Part shown: one piece after another, positions 7,737 through 16,419 of the stretch
Numbering within the stretch: position 1 is the first letter of the stretch
Layout: each line of letters opens with the position of its first letter
DNA from: Chromatiales bacterium
GTDB taxonomy: Bacteria; Pseudomonadota; Gammaproteobacteria; JAGRGH01
Length of the DNA: 64,000 nucleotides
Direction of reading: 5' to 3'
NCBI GenBank assembly: GCA_020445605.1
Contig: JAGRGH010000014.1
Span: 1 to 64,000, forward strand
Translations under genes and position numbers: made by a program
The notes under the pieces: generated by a model
Databases searched by the model: none
The model's input: only the letters and a program-made list of their open reading frames with translations
Told to the model about the DNA's origin: nothing

Positions 7737-8327
7737 TTACTTCTGGCTAGCGTAAAAGGCCGCCAGCGCCAGCTTGTCCTCTTCAGACAGGCCCGTGAAC
7801 ATCGCCCGCATCACGGATGCACCGGCGGAGATTCCGACCGCCGGGTTCTGGATGTCCTGCATCTGAAAATACAGATAGTCCGCGTACTGGCCGTTCAGGT
7901 TCGGCGTGGTCGGGCTGGGCGAGACGCCGGTCGGGCCATGGCAGGCCGAGCAGAAGCGGCTGGCTTGCAACTCGCCACCATGCGCGGCAAGGCCTGTATC
8001 CACAGTCTGTGCGGCAGGTTTCCACGGCTGGGCCGCGAAGAAATCCGCCATGGCGTTGATCTCCTCGTCCGAGTAGCCGCGTGCAAGCCGCCCCATGATG
8101 GTCGAGGCGCGCTCGCCACTCTTGTAGGCGAGCATGGCGCTACGGATGTAGGTCGCCGGAAGCCCCGCGATCAGCGGCGCCTGCCCCTGGCTTTGGCCAA
8201 GCGTGCCATGGCAACCCGCACAAGGATGACTCACCATGGCCGCGGCGGGCGACTCGGCTCGAACCGGCGTGATCGCGAGCGCGATAGGTCCGACGATTGC
8301 GGCCAGAACAATGTTCTTTATGCTCAT
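7737..8327 (-). CDS. fccA: Diheme cytochrome c subunit of sulfide dehydrogenase
   Basis: This 196-residue exported protein has a signal peptide (about residues 1-24) and two class I heme motifs. CAGCH is near residue 36 and CSACH is near residue 127. Each is followed by the cytochrome c4-type pattern with a distal Met candidate (for example STIMGRLARGYSDEEI and SVMRAMFTGLSEEDK). It is the electron-accepting partner of FccB and lies immediately upstream of it. Its own promoter may be in the 209-base gap behind mtrB, which holds a large hairpin. A plain cytochrome c4 is the alternative, but the fccB linkage argues against that. Confidence 0.88.
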   Translation of the reverse strand: MSIKNIVLAAIVGPIALAITPVRAESPAAAMVSHPCAGCHGTLGQSQGQAPLIAGLPATYIRSAMLAYKSGERASTIMGRLARGYSDEEINAMADFFAAQPWKPAAQTVDTGLAAHGGELQASRFCSACHGPTGVSPSPTTPNLNGQYADYLYFQMQDIQNPAVGISAGASVMRAMFTGLSEEDKLALAAFYASQK

Positions 8328-8473
8328 TACCGATTTCTCCGAAATTCATGTGGCGTGTCGACCGGCAACCTTGCCGTAGGAAGCCTGGGTCAATGGGGAT
8401 GTTGATCATATGAACCCCGATAATTCACGCGAAAGCGGGCTTGGCGAAATCTAGTCTCGCGACATCGGGCACC

Positions 8474-8520
8474 GAGACCGACCGGGACCCAGACCACCCG
8501 CGCGGTCCGGGTCCGGTCTC
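8474..8520. other. Long imperfect hairpin between mtrB-like gene and fccA
   Basis: GAGACC at 8474 pairs with GGTCTC at 8515. The arms between them (CGGGACCC/GACC and GGTCCGGGTCC) pair further, giving a strong GC-rich hairpin 17 bases beyond the mtrB-like stop. There is no T-run, so it may be an mRNA-stabilising or partial-termination element rather than a clean terminator. Confidence 0.5.
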
Positions 8521-8536
8521 GACCCGCCTGACAACA

Positions 8537-10663
8537 TCACTCGAACATGTGCTTGTATCGAACGCCCACGAATGTAGCCGACTGCTTTGGATCCTGCAGC
8601 ACGGTCGTGCCGTCGTTCGTCGTGCCGTAGGTAAACGGGGAACCATCGGCGAACTGCCAGCTCCAGTCGTTGGTGCGCCAGCGCTCGTGGATGACGTCCA
8701 CACGCACCAGTGAACTCTTTGACAGCGAGTACTCGGCGAACGCATTGAGGATCGTCGCCTTGTTGACGACGTCATCCAGCGGACCGCCGCTGGCGGCGTT
8801 GTAGTCCGTATCCGGATCACCGTTTTCACCGATCGGGATGACCGTGTCGTTGTACTCGCTCTTGGTACGGGTATAGCTCGCGTTCGCACCGACCTTGAGC
8901 CGACCCATGGGCTTGCCTTCAATACCCAGGCCCACGGAGGTTCCGGTATCGCGCAGCGTACTGTCACGGTCGAGTTCGTGGTTTTCGGTAACGCGATCCC
9001 AGCTGCCGTTGAATTGATCGGCCTCGGTGCGGTCATACGCGGCCCAGGCCGTGACGTGCCAATCCGCGTTGATTGCAAAGTCCGCGTCCACGGAATAGAA
9101 GTTTGCCGTGCCTTCGCTCAGTCCATATCGGTTTGAGCCGGGGCCGTAGTCGTCCTGCGAATGCTCTGCGGTGAACTGCAGGCCGAGGTTCTCCGTTGGC
9201 GTCCAGTTCACCGTTCCGCGAATCTTGTCTCGATCACGGTCGGCAATGTTGATCGGGTTGATGCCCGAGCCCGCCACGCCTTCCGAATGCACGGCCGGCG
9301 CATAGTCCGACCCATCGCGTTTACTGTGCAGGTAGGCAATGGAGCCGTTGATGGTCTCGGACATCGCCTTGCGCAACTGGATGCGGTAGGTGGTCTCGTC
9401 GATGTCCGCACGCCACGGCACGTAGCGCTCGTCATCCAGCCCGTCCATGTCGCCGTCGGCGCCGAACGGCACCGTGCGATCCTGCTCGCGGTAGTCCACA
9501 CCGGCGATCAGGCTGAGTCCATGGCCAAAGGTGTAGGTACCCTCGACCTTGCCGGTCAGCGTCTCGTAGTCCAGCGGGGTGCTGTGAACACCGCTGCCCG
9601 TGGTAACGACCAACCACTCTGGCGTCTTCTCGTTGACCCGGTGATAGTTCACGCTCGCGGCCAGATGCAGCATCGGCAATGGCCGAGCCGTGAGTCCAAA
9701 GTACAGCTGTGTCGTATCCAACTCGCCGTCGAGGCTCGATGGAGCGATCGGGTCGGCCAGGCCCGGAATGTCCGCGGTCGGCAGATGCTCGTCCTGGGTC
9801 GCATGCGTGTACGAGGCACGGAAGGTCGCGCGCGTCGTGGGCGTAACACTGAAACCACCGTTCAGGAACACCTGATGCGCCTCGTTGCTCATCGGCAGCG
9901 ACAGGTAGTATTCCGAGCCCGGCGACATGATGCCGCGGTAGCTCGTGACCAGGTCGTGGTCATTGTCATACCAGCTGCCGTAGTAACCGCCCGATAGCTG
10001 CAACTGGTCGCCGACGTAGTTCAGTGTGGCTTCGACCTGTTTGATCGTGGAATCGATCGGCTCGACCGCGAACTCGGGCTGGCCGCCACGCCCCCAGTGG
10101 CGCGTGCCGTCCTTTTCCTCGTTCTTGAAGTCGATCTTGATGTTGAACTGGGGCGTGATGTAGTAAAAGCCGTCCAGCCCGATCTTTTCACGGTCCGTGC
10201 CGATATGCCGGTCGGCACCCGTACCCGGCACATAGCCATCGGCAGAATCGGGCACCATTTGCTCGGTCGTGCCAAAGCCCGCCATGCCCGTATTCACCGT
10301 CCACGGCGCGTTGCGCACGATGCGGTCGTAACTCAGGCCCAGTCCGAACCTGCCCTGCTGCTGGTAGTGGATGTCGAACTCGCGACTGTCGATGCCGAGG
10401 TCACGCACCTTGCCCGTGAGCCAGGAGCCATTGCTCAGATCGCGCCCACGCAGGTCCGCGTCCAGCAGCAGGATGGTCTCGTCGTCGCGAATGCCGTCGA
10501 ACATGCCGAACTGCTCGCGCTCACCGCTCCAGTGACCGACGCCGACCGACACGCTACTGCCCTTGAAGTCCAGCCCGCCTTCGGCCTGCACGGAAGTCGC
10601 AAGCACCGTCGCGATGGCCGCGGAGATCGCGGTCAGTACCCAGGTCTGTTTGTTGGTTTTCAT
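8537..10663 (-). CDS. mtrB: MtrB/PioB-family outer-membrane beta-barrel
   Basis: The 708-residue protein has a signal peptide cut near VQA-EGG. A long chain of alternating amphipathic strands rich in Tyr, Trp and Asp turns follows, and it ends with an aromatic strand (VGVRYKHMFE) typical of outer-membrane barrels. Internal phrases such as GLGLSYDRIVRNAPW and RIQLRKAMSETINGSIAYLHSKRDGSDY fit the decaheme-associated MtrB/PioB family. The barrel encases the decaheme MtrA so that electrons cross the outer membrane. The mtrA gene is 18 bases upstream. A GGGGAG ribosome-binding site precedes the ATG. No outer-surface MtrC-type cytochrome follows, which resembles the PioAB/MtoAB iron-oxidation modules more than the Shewanella set. 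Confidence 0.88.
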   Translation of the reverse strand: MKTNKQTWVLTAISAAIATVLATSVQAEGGLDFKGSSVSVGVGHWSGEREQFGMFDGIRDDETILLLDADLRGRDLSNGSWLTGKVRDLGIDSREFDIHYQQQGRFGLGLSYDRIVRNAPWTVNTGMAGFGTTEQMVPDSADGYVPGTGADRHIGTDREKIGLDGFYYITPQFNIKIDFKNEEKDGTRHWGRGGQPEFAVEPIDSTIKQVEATLNYVGDQLQLSGGYYGSWYDNDHDLVTSYRGIMSPGSEYYLSLPMSNEAHQVFLNGGFSVTPTTRATFRASYTHATQDEHLPTADIPGLADPIAPSSLDGELDTTQLYFGLTARPLPMLHLAASVNYHRVNEKTPEWLVVTTGSGVHSTPLDYETLTGKVEGTYTFGHGLSLIAGVDYREQDRTVPFGADGDMDGLDDERYVPWRADIDETTYRIQLRKAMSETINGSIAYLHSKRDGSDYAPAVHSEGVAGSGINPINIADRDRDKIRGTVNWTPTENLGLQFTAEHSQDDYGPGSNRYGLSEGTANFYSVDADFAINADWHVTAWAAYDRTEADQFNGSWDRVTENHELDRDSTLRDTGTSVGLGIEGKPMGRLKVGANASYTRTKSEYNDTVIPIGENGDPDTDYNAASGGPLDDVVNKATILNAFAEYSLSKSSLVRVDVIHERWRTNDWSWQFADGSPFTYGTTNDGTTVLQDPKQSATFVGVRYKHMFE

Positions 10664-10681
10664 GTTCGTCTCCCCTGGTGA

Positions 10682-11668
10682 TCAGCGACGGAACCGGCCG
10701 GCGGTCGCACTGTTCTGCGTGCTGTTTCCGCCGTGGATGTTCGTGTGGCAGTTCAGGCAGCCGCGACCCACCGTGCCCATGAGGCTGGAACTGGTCGAGC
10801 GCGAGCCCGGGAGCGTGGGCAATTGGCCCGGATGACTCGTATGGCTGTGGCATTCCTGGCACAGATACGGTGGCCGGTACTTGAGCATGTTCGCAACGAT
10901 CGTGCCGTGCGGGTTATGGCAGATCGTGCAGTCCTCGGTCACCGGCTGATGGTTGTGCACGAACGGACCGCGCTTCTCGGCATGGCACTGGTAGCAGGTC
11001 TCGTTGACGCTGTCCTTGATCAGGTTCTTCGTGCCCGCCGAGCCGTGCGGGTTGTGGCAGTCCGAACAGCCCATCTCACCTTCCAGCACCGGGTGGTGCG
11101 AAGGCCGGTGCAGTTCTGAGCGCTTGTCCTTGTGGCAGGTGAAGCAGACCTCGGTCTGCGTTTCCTTGTCGCGCGCCTTGTCATGCGCCTCGTGAACCGT
11201 GTGGCAGCTCGCGCAGGCAACACCGCGCGACTCGTGCGCGCTGCCAGCCCAGAACATGTGCTTGCCGCCCTTGTGGCAGCCGGTGCAAACCTCGTTCTTC
11301 TCGTCGGCGCTGGCGTGCTTGAGGCTCTTGGGATGCGAGGCCTTGGGATTCTTCAGATGCTCGCTGGCGTCGCCGTGGCAGGCCTGACAGCCACCGTTCG
11401 CCGCCGGTGTACGCCCGTCGGCCTTGACCCCGTGCTTACTGAGCCAGATCGCCGGCTCATTGCTGTCAGGGCCGGCGGTCGGCACCCTGGGGGCATCCGG
11501 ATTGGAGCCGTTATGGCAGTTCATGCACAACTGGCCGGAATCAATCATTGCCGTGATTGGGTTTACGGCTGGCGTATCCGCAAGAGCCAGGCCCGGCAGG
11601 GCCAGGGACAGCAACCACGCGGCAACAGCAGCACTTCGGCGTGCGAGCACCATGAGCCCCTCCTTCAT
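10682..11668 (-). CDS. mtrA: MtrA/DmsE-family decaheme c-type cytochrome
   Basis: The 328-residue protein has an N-terminal signal peptide (to about LALA-DT) and exactly ten CxxCH heme motifs: CMNCH, CQACH, CTGCH, CASCH, CFTCH, CSDCH, CYQCH, CTICH, CQECH and CLNCH. This count and the length match MtrA/PioA/MtoA periplasmic decahemes, which plug into the MtrB barrel and form a heme wire across the outer membrane. Whether electrons run inward (Fe(II) or mineral oxidation) or outward cannot be told from sequence. In this sulfur-oxidising context, inward flow or sulfide-linked export are both conceivable. Confidence 0.92.
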   Translation of the reverse strand: MKEGLMVLARRSAAVAAWLLSLALPGLALADTPAVNPITAMIDSGQLCMNCHNGSNPDAPRVPTAGPDSNEPAIWLSKHGVKADGRTPAANGGCQACHGDASEHLKNPKASHPKSLKHASADEKNEVCTGCHKGGKHMFWAGSAHESRGVACASCHTVHEAHDKARDKETQTEVCFTCHKDKRSELHRPSHHPVLEGEMGCSDCHNPHGSAGTKNLIKDSVNETCYQCHAEKRGPFVHNHQPVTEDCTICHNPHGTIVANMLKYRPPYLCQECHSHTSHPGQLPTLPGSRSTSSSLMGTVGRGCLNCHTNIHGGNSTQNSATAGRFRR

Positions 11669-11799
11669 CCAGTGTTATGCGTCGCCCGGCCGGGGAGACC
11701 GACGCGACGTGGGCCAGAGGCCCTGGTTTGGTTCTAGGGCGGGAATGCGCGCACGACGATCGACCGGCGTGTCCCGTTGCCAGAAATGTAGAGCGACGG

Positions 11800-11875
11800 A
11801 ATTAAAAAAAAATTAATTTCCTGTCGCGGCCTGGCAACTTGTTGCGTTGTTGACATATGTCAACGTGCAACGGCG
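11800..11875. promoter_or_regulatory. Divergent control region between mtrA and the response regulator
   Basis: The 315-base gap between the two divergent genes holds an AT-rich near-palindrome (AATTAAAAAAAAATTAATT, 11800-11818) in otherwise GC-rich sequence. It also holds a perfect 14-base palindrome, TTGACATATGTCAA, at 11850-11863, flanked by GTTGC/GCAAC half-sites. The palindrome sits 121 bases before the chosen response-regulator start. It is the best candidate binding site for that regulator or another dimeric factor. No clear -10 box was fixed. Confidence 0.5.
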
Positions 11876-11983
11876 CAACACCGGGGGGGCAGACCCTCTC
11901 GGGGTTCTACAATTTCACAGAGGGCCACGGCCCGTTGAAGCAGTCTGTCCAAGTACCCGGGCTTGCCCATGGAGTCTTCCGCA

Positions 11984-12649
11984 ATGCGATTGCTGCTGGT
12001 CGACGATGACCCCGCGCTCACCGACGGACTTTCCCGTTTGCTCGCCGGAATTGGCTACGAGGTGGAACTGGCGGGCGATCTGGCGATGGCACGGTCTGCG
12101 CTGAAGCGCGGCGGTTTTGATGTCGCGATCCTCGACCTCGTGCTCGCCCGCGGCAACGGACTGCAGCTGCTGGCCGAATTCAAATCACTGTTCAGCACGC
12201 TTCCGGTGCTGGTCTTGAGCGGCTGCGGCACGCTGCGCGACAAGTTGCGCGCGTTCGAACTTGGCGCGTCCGACTACCTGGCGAAACCGTTTGAATTCCC
12301 GGAACTGGGCGCGCGGCTCAAGGCCATCTGTCGACGGCACGCAGAGCCGGACCGGCATCTGCTGCGCTTTGCCGATCTGGAACTGAACCTGCACACCCAC
12401 ACCGCGACCCTGCGCGGCGAGGAAGTCGCGCTGTCACGCCGCGAGTTCTGCATCCTGCGCAGCCTGGTCGAGCACCCCGGCCAGATCGTGACCCGCGCCG
12501 TGCTGGAGAGAGCCTTTGACCGGCAGGTTCGCGAACTCGCCAGCAACAGCATCGAAGTTCACATCCACAACCTGCGCAAGAAACTCCCGGCGAAGGTCAT
12601 TCGTACCGTTCACGGTCTCGGTTACACGCTGTCAGTACCCGCAGCGTGA
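11984..12649 (+). CDS. OmpR/QseB-family response regulator
   Basis: The 221-residue protein has a receiver domain with the acidic pocket VDDD (residues 6-9), phosphoacceptor Asp51 in VAILDLVL, and the conserved Lys in YLAKPFEFPE. A winged-helix effector domain follows (LSRREFCILRSLVEHPGQIVTR to NLRKKLPAKVIRTVHGLGYTL). The ATG at 11984 is chosen because a GGAG box lies 9 bases upstream; an ATG at 11969 is possible. The stop overlaps the kinase GTG by four bases. It diverges from mtrAB-fcc, so control of the electron-transfer genes is the natural inference. Confidence 0.9.
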   Translation: MRLLLVDDDPALTDGLSRLLAGIGYEVELAGDLAMARSALKRGGFDVAILDLVLARGNGLQLLAEFKSLFSTLPVLVLSGCGTLRDKLRAFELGASDYLAKPFEFPELGARLKAICRRHAEPDRHLLRFADLELNLHTHTATLRGEEVALSRREFCILRSLVEHPGQIVTRAVLERAFDRQVRELASNSIEVHIHNLRKKLPAKVIRTVHGLGYTLSVPAA

Positions 12650-13944
12650 ACTCGCTGCACCATCGGCTGTTCTCGATTTTAGGCGCACTGGCGGTCATCG
12701 TCTGGACCGTGGTGCTGGTCATCGCGGCCGTGATGGCAGGCGAACGTGAGCGCGCACACTTTGACGCAGAACTCGCGCGACTCGCGTCATCTCTTGCCGG
12801 TGGCGGGCTGAACGCGGAAGCCACGCCACCGGAACCAGACCACCCGAGGTTGCGGGTTTCGGTTCATCGTGCGACCGGAGACCCACAAGCCAGGAATGGT
12901 CGCATCGCGTTCGACTGCGGGCCGCCCGGAACGCCCCGCGACATCTCGCTCGACGGTGAACCATGGCGTTGCCAGAGCGTCGCGGGCGCGGACGGCACCG
13001 TGGCCGCAGTCGCGTCGCCGATTGACCTACGAGAAGCGCGGGCGGCCGACGAGCTTGCGCATTCCCTGTGGCCGATCGTGCTCGGCCTGCCGCTTTCCAT
13101 CGTTGCTTTGTGGCTGGGCATTCCGGTCTGTCTCGGCCCGCTGAACCGCGTGGCGCGAGAGATTTCAGCCCGCGATGCCGATCACCTCGATCCCGTGCAG
13201 ATGCTCGACACGCCGCGCGAAATCCGCCCGCTGGTAGCCGAGCTGAATCGCCTGCTGTCGCGGCTCGAAGAGGTCTTCAGCCGTTCGAGCCGTTTTGCGT
13301 CCGATGCCGCGCATGAACTGCGTGCGCCGGTGACTGCGATTCGCGCGCAGGCCGAAGCCGGACTTGCCGCGGCAACCGATGCTGAACAACGGCAGTCGCT
13401 CGAACAGATCCTGGGCGTCGCCAACACCTGTAGCGGGTTGGTGGAGCAGATTCTGGTGCTGGCCCGACTCGAGCCCGAGGTCCTGATGGATATGGGCGAC
13501 GAGGTCGATCTGCAGGCGGCCGCACAGTCCGTGCTCGGTCTGATCGCGCCGGCTGCGTTCGCGAAAGACATCGAGCTGTCCTACGACGAATCCGGGCCAG
13601 CGAGCGTGCACGGCAACGCGGAACTGGTTCGTGTGTTGCTGCACAACCTGCTCGACAACGCGATTCGCTGTACGCCGATCGGTGGCGATGTCCGGATCTC
13701 GATTCGCGCTGACGCGCGATCGATCGGCGTGTCGGTGGAAGACACCGGACCGGGGATCCCGGCCGCGGACCGCGAACGTGTGCTGCAGCGATTCTGCCAG
13801 CTGCCGGAATCCGTGGGTGCCGGCTATGGTATCGGACTATCCATCGTCGAACGCATCGCCCACGCGCATGACGCTCACATCGCACTGGACGACGGGCCCA
13901 ACGGCAGGGGGCTGCGGGTGAGCGTGCGGTTTCCGCGTCCCTGA
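12646..13944 (+). CDS. Sensor histidine kinase paired with the response regulator
   Basis: The 432-residue protein has two membrane helices (about residues 10-31 and 140-165) that enclose a short periplasmic sensor of about 105 residues. A HAMP-like linker follows, then the dimerisation box SSRFASDAAHELRAPVTAI with the phosphoacceptor His. The ATPase motifs are N-box LLHNLLDNAIRCTP, G1 VEDTGPGIP and G2 GAGYGIGLSIV. The architecture resembles QseC/TctE-type kinases. It starts with a GTG that overlaps the regulator stop (GTGA). The sensor has two Cys residues (DCGPP and WRCQSV) that could respond to redox state; this is only a suggestion. Confidence 0.9.
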   Translation: MNSLHHRLFSILGALAVIVWTVVLVIAAVMAGERERAHFDAELARLASSLAGGGLNAEATPPEPDHPRLRVSVHRATGDPQARNGRIAFDCGPPGTPRDISLDGEPWRCQSVAGADGTVAAVASPIDLREARAADELAHSLWPIVLGLPLSIVALWLGIPVCLGPLNRVAREISARDADHLDPVQMLDTPREIRPLVAELNRLLSRLEEVFSRSSRFASDAAHELRAPVTAIRAQAEAGLAAATDAEQRQSLEQILGVANTCSGLVEQILVLARLEPEVLMDMGDEVDLQAAAQSVLGLIAPAAFAKDIELSYDESGPASVHGNAELVRVLLHNLLDNAIRCTPIGGDVRISIRADARSIGVSVEDTGPGIPAADRERVLQRFCQLPESVGAGYGIGLSIVERIAHAHDAHIALDDGPNGRGLRVSVRFPRP

Positions 13945-13966
13945 GCACCTACAGCCGGCCGCCCCA

Positions 13967-14098
13967 ATCTGGATGATGGGCTTTCGCGCGGCGTTGCCAG
14001 AGGTCGCACTGTGATCGACATTCTCGGTCAATTGCTTCGATCGTCGCTATGCGACACTGTCGCCATCGCCGGCCGCGGCGCGGTCGTTCTGCGCTGAA
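13967..14098 (+). pseudogene. Decayed duplicate of the 3' end of the APH-kinase gene
   Basis: These 132 bases align to 6154-6287, the last part of the kinase gene and its stop, at about 85 percent identity with one short indel. The shared blocks are the start ATCTGGATGATGGG, the middle TCGACATTCTCG, and the end GCCATCGCCGGCCGCGGCG. In the kinase reading frame an early TGA appears after about 15 codons, so it is non-functional. It lies just past the histidine kinase stop, so the fcc-mtr-regulator block is bracketed by the intact and decayed copies in direct orientation. Confidence 0.85.
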
Positions 14099-14102
14099 AC
14101 AG

Positions 14103-15221
14103 TCATACGCCGGCCACGCGCTCTGTGAGCCAGAACGCCCCGATCACGGCAATGAAAAGTGAACCGGCGCGCAGCACCACATACCGATAGATCTTTGAGT
14201 TGCGCAGCGTAAACAGTGGCGGTGCAATCAAGGCGACAATGGCCAGCTGACCCGCTTCCACGCCGAGGTTGAATCCGGCCAGCGCCCAGCCGCGAGCCGC
14301 ATCCGGCAGGCCGAGTTCCGTGAGCGCGCCGGCAAACCCCAATCCGTGAATCAACCCGAATGCGAACGCGAGAATCCAGCGACGGCGTGTGACGACCGGC
14401 CAGACATTGTTCAGCGCCGCGACGATGACGGAGGCGGCGATCATTGGTTCGACGAACGCAGGTGACAGTTCAAGCCAGCCGAACAGACCAAGCGCAAGCG
14501 TGATGGAGTGCGCAATCGTGAACGCCGTCACCACCACGGCGGTGTCAGCAAGCACTCCGCTCAGATGGGCGTGTGGCTGGTACGGTCTCGGATAACGACG
14601 AAACACGGCGGGCAACAGCAGCGTCAACACGAACAGCAGATGGTCAGTGCCCAGACCGATATGCTGAACGCCGTGGCGGAAATAATCCCATGCGTGCGAG
14701 ACGCCACTCGCTTCGACGAGTTCAAACGTCCGCATGCCGGCGCTTGGATCCAATACGGCACTTTGTACTCCGGCCACCGAGCTCAGTCGAAGCAGCGCCC
14801 TGTGCTGTGCGTCCAGGGCAGCGAACAGTCGGTAATCCACGGTCACACGCCGCGGTTCGCTTTCACACCGGGCCCGCCATGTGAGCACCGCCTGATAGTC
14901 CCCGCCGCGCTGGTCGACCCGCAGGCGCCGCGCGCCTGAGCGGCAAGGGCCCGCTTGCGAACCCAATGACAGCGCATCGTCCACGAACCCCTCGATCGGC
15001 GCCTGGCGGGCGCGGAGTTCGCCCCAGGTCACGCTGCCGTCGCCGTCCGCATCCAGGCCGATTGCGAACTCCAGGTCCCTCGGCGTCAGGTCCAGCCGCA
15101 CGTCGAGCGTCGCCCCCTGCACACGTATGTCGAGCCAGCCACTGCTGGACTGATGGGCACGGGCCGGCGAAGACAGTTGCGCCCATACAAGCACCAATGT
15201 CGCGAGCAAACTCCGGGTCAT
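14103..15221 (-). CDS. HupE/UreJ-family membrane protein
   Basis: The 372-residue protein has a signal peptide and then an extracytoplasmic domain containing an EF-hand-like loop, DADGDGSVTWGEL (near residues 57-69). Six or so membrane helices follow, with HGVQHIGLGTDHLLFVLTLLLP, AFTIAHSITLALGL and FGLIHGLGFAGALTELGL. These His-rich helices define the HupE/UreJ_2 group, which is linked to nickel or other metal transport; the role here is unproven. Its start overlaps the stop of the TPR gene by four bases. It is the last gene of the DUF4331-TPR-HupE operon. Urease genes lie about 23 kb away and are not linked to it. Confidence 0.8.
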   Translation of the reverse strand: MTRSLLATLVLVWAQLSSPARAHQSSSGWLDIRVQGATLDVRLDLTPRDLEFAIGLDADGDGSVTWGELRARQAPIEGFVDDALSLGSQAGPCRSGARRLRVDQRGGDYQAVLTWRARCESEPRRVTVDYRLFAALDAQHRALLRLSSVAGVQSAVLDPSAGMRTFELVEASGVSHAWDYFRHGVQHIGLGTDHLLFVLTLLLPAVFRRYPRPYQPHAHLSGVLADTAVVVTAFTIAHSITLALGLFGWLELSPAFVEPMIAASVIVAALNNVWPVVTRRRWILAFAFGLIHGLGFAGALTELGLPDAARGWALAGFNLGVEAGQLAIVALIAPPLFTLRNSKIYRYVVLRAGSLFIAVIGAFWLTERVAGV

Positions 15222-16393
15222 GGCGCCTTGGCCAACAACGCCGCGATACGCACATCGATCAACCCGGTATCGCTAATCCACTCGCGTACGGCCTGTACTG
15301 CATCGGCATCACCGGCTGCCAACGCTGCGCGCGCCAGAAGCCAAAGGTCGTGTGGCCGTTTCTGTTCACTCCAGTTCAACCGGGCCGCCGCCAGCGCCCG
15401 AGCGGCATCGGGTTCGACATCCAGCCGCCACAGCGCACGCTCGGCGGAATGGATCGGTTCTCCGCGCGCCTGCTCGGACTCGAACCACCCACGCAGGCGA
15501 CGGTTCAATTCGAGTTCGTTGCCGCCCATCGCCTTGACGCTGATTGCGCGCCGCAGTGCGAGCACCAGCGGCGCATCCGCGGACACTGCCTCCAGCACCT
15601 TTGCGTGCTGTCCCGCAGCAATCCAGACATCGGCCTGCAATGCCGCGCGGTAAGGGTCAACGGGCTCGATGCGCCGGGCGGCATCCAGATGCCGTTGCGC
15701 CAGGTTGAGCTCGCCATTGCGGATGGCGAGTTCGGCGGCCGCCAGCCTGACCGCGTGAGCCTGGGTCGCGGCGACAACCTGCTCCTGATCAACCAACCGT
15801 TCGAACATCAAGCGTGCGCGCTCGGCTGCGGCGCCAAGCCCCATCGTCTCGGCAACGCAGGCCGTGGCGAGATACAGGCCCACGTCGTTGGCCGCCGCGC
15901 GGCAATCGCCCAGCGCGACTGGAGCATCGCCGCGGATGCGCCACAGCGCAGCCCGCGCCAGCAGCGCCGGCCCGAAACCTGGCCTTCGCTCGATCAGTCG
16001 GTCCAGTTCAGCCCTCGCCGAATTGAAATCGTGTCGTCGTTCGAATAATCGAGCGCGAACCAGGCCTAGCTCGAGCGGCGGATTGGGCTCCTCCCGCCAT
16101 GCGGCAAGTGCGGCCTCGGCGTAGCCATCGAAACGCGGATCCGCCCGACGACGCCCAAGTTCCAGCCACTCGTGCGCGAGCGCAATCGCCGCTGACGGAT
16201 CGGTGGCACCGTCGTCCACGCGCCGCTGCCCGGCGCGCAGCCGCACCAACGCCGCGTCGACCGGCACGCTGGCAAGCACCATGTGGTCGTCCTGCGGGAC
16301 ATACGGTTCGGCACTGGCGATCGAGATCGCAAACACGACAAAAAGCCCGGCCTGCGTCAACAGACCGGGCGACCGCAACGCGATCACAGGCAT
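15218..16393 (-). CDS. Exported tetratricopeptide-repeat protein
   Basis: The 391-residue protein has a hydrophobic N-terminus (LLTQAGLFVVFAISIASA) consistent with export. Alpha-helical repeats rich in Ala, Leu and Arg follow, with TPR-like units such as RHDFNSARAELDRLIERRPGFGPALLARAALWRIRG and NGELNLAQRHLDAARRIEPVDPYRAALQADVWIAAG. It most likely acts as a scaffold for its operon partners (DUF4331 upstream, HupE/UreJ downstream). An ATG at 16393 is chosen because the longer open frame would run into the upstream gene. No enzymatic motif is seen. Confidence 0.75.
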   Translation of the reverse strand: MPVIALRSPGLLTQAGLFVVFAISIASAEPYVPQDDHMVLASVPVDAALVRLRAGQRRVDDGATDPSAAIALAHEWLELGRRRADPRFDGYAEAALAAWREEPNPPLELGLVRARLFERRHDFNSARAELDRLIERRPGFGPALLARAALWRIRGDAPVALGDCRAAANDVGLYLATACVAETMGLGAAAERARLMFERLVDQEQVVAATQAHAVRLAAAELAIRNGELNLAQRHLDAARRIEPVDPYRAALQADVWIAAGQHAKVLEAVSADAPLVLALRRAISVKAMGGNELELNRRLRGWFESEQARGEPIHSAERALWRLDVEPDAARALAAARLNWSEQKRPHDLWLLARAALAAGDADAVQAVREWISDTGLIDVRIAALLAKAP

Positions 16394-16419
16394 CGACCCG
16401 CGGCGACCACCGGGCCGAT

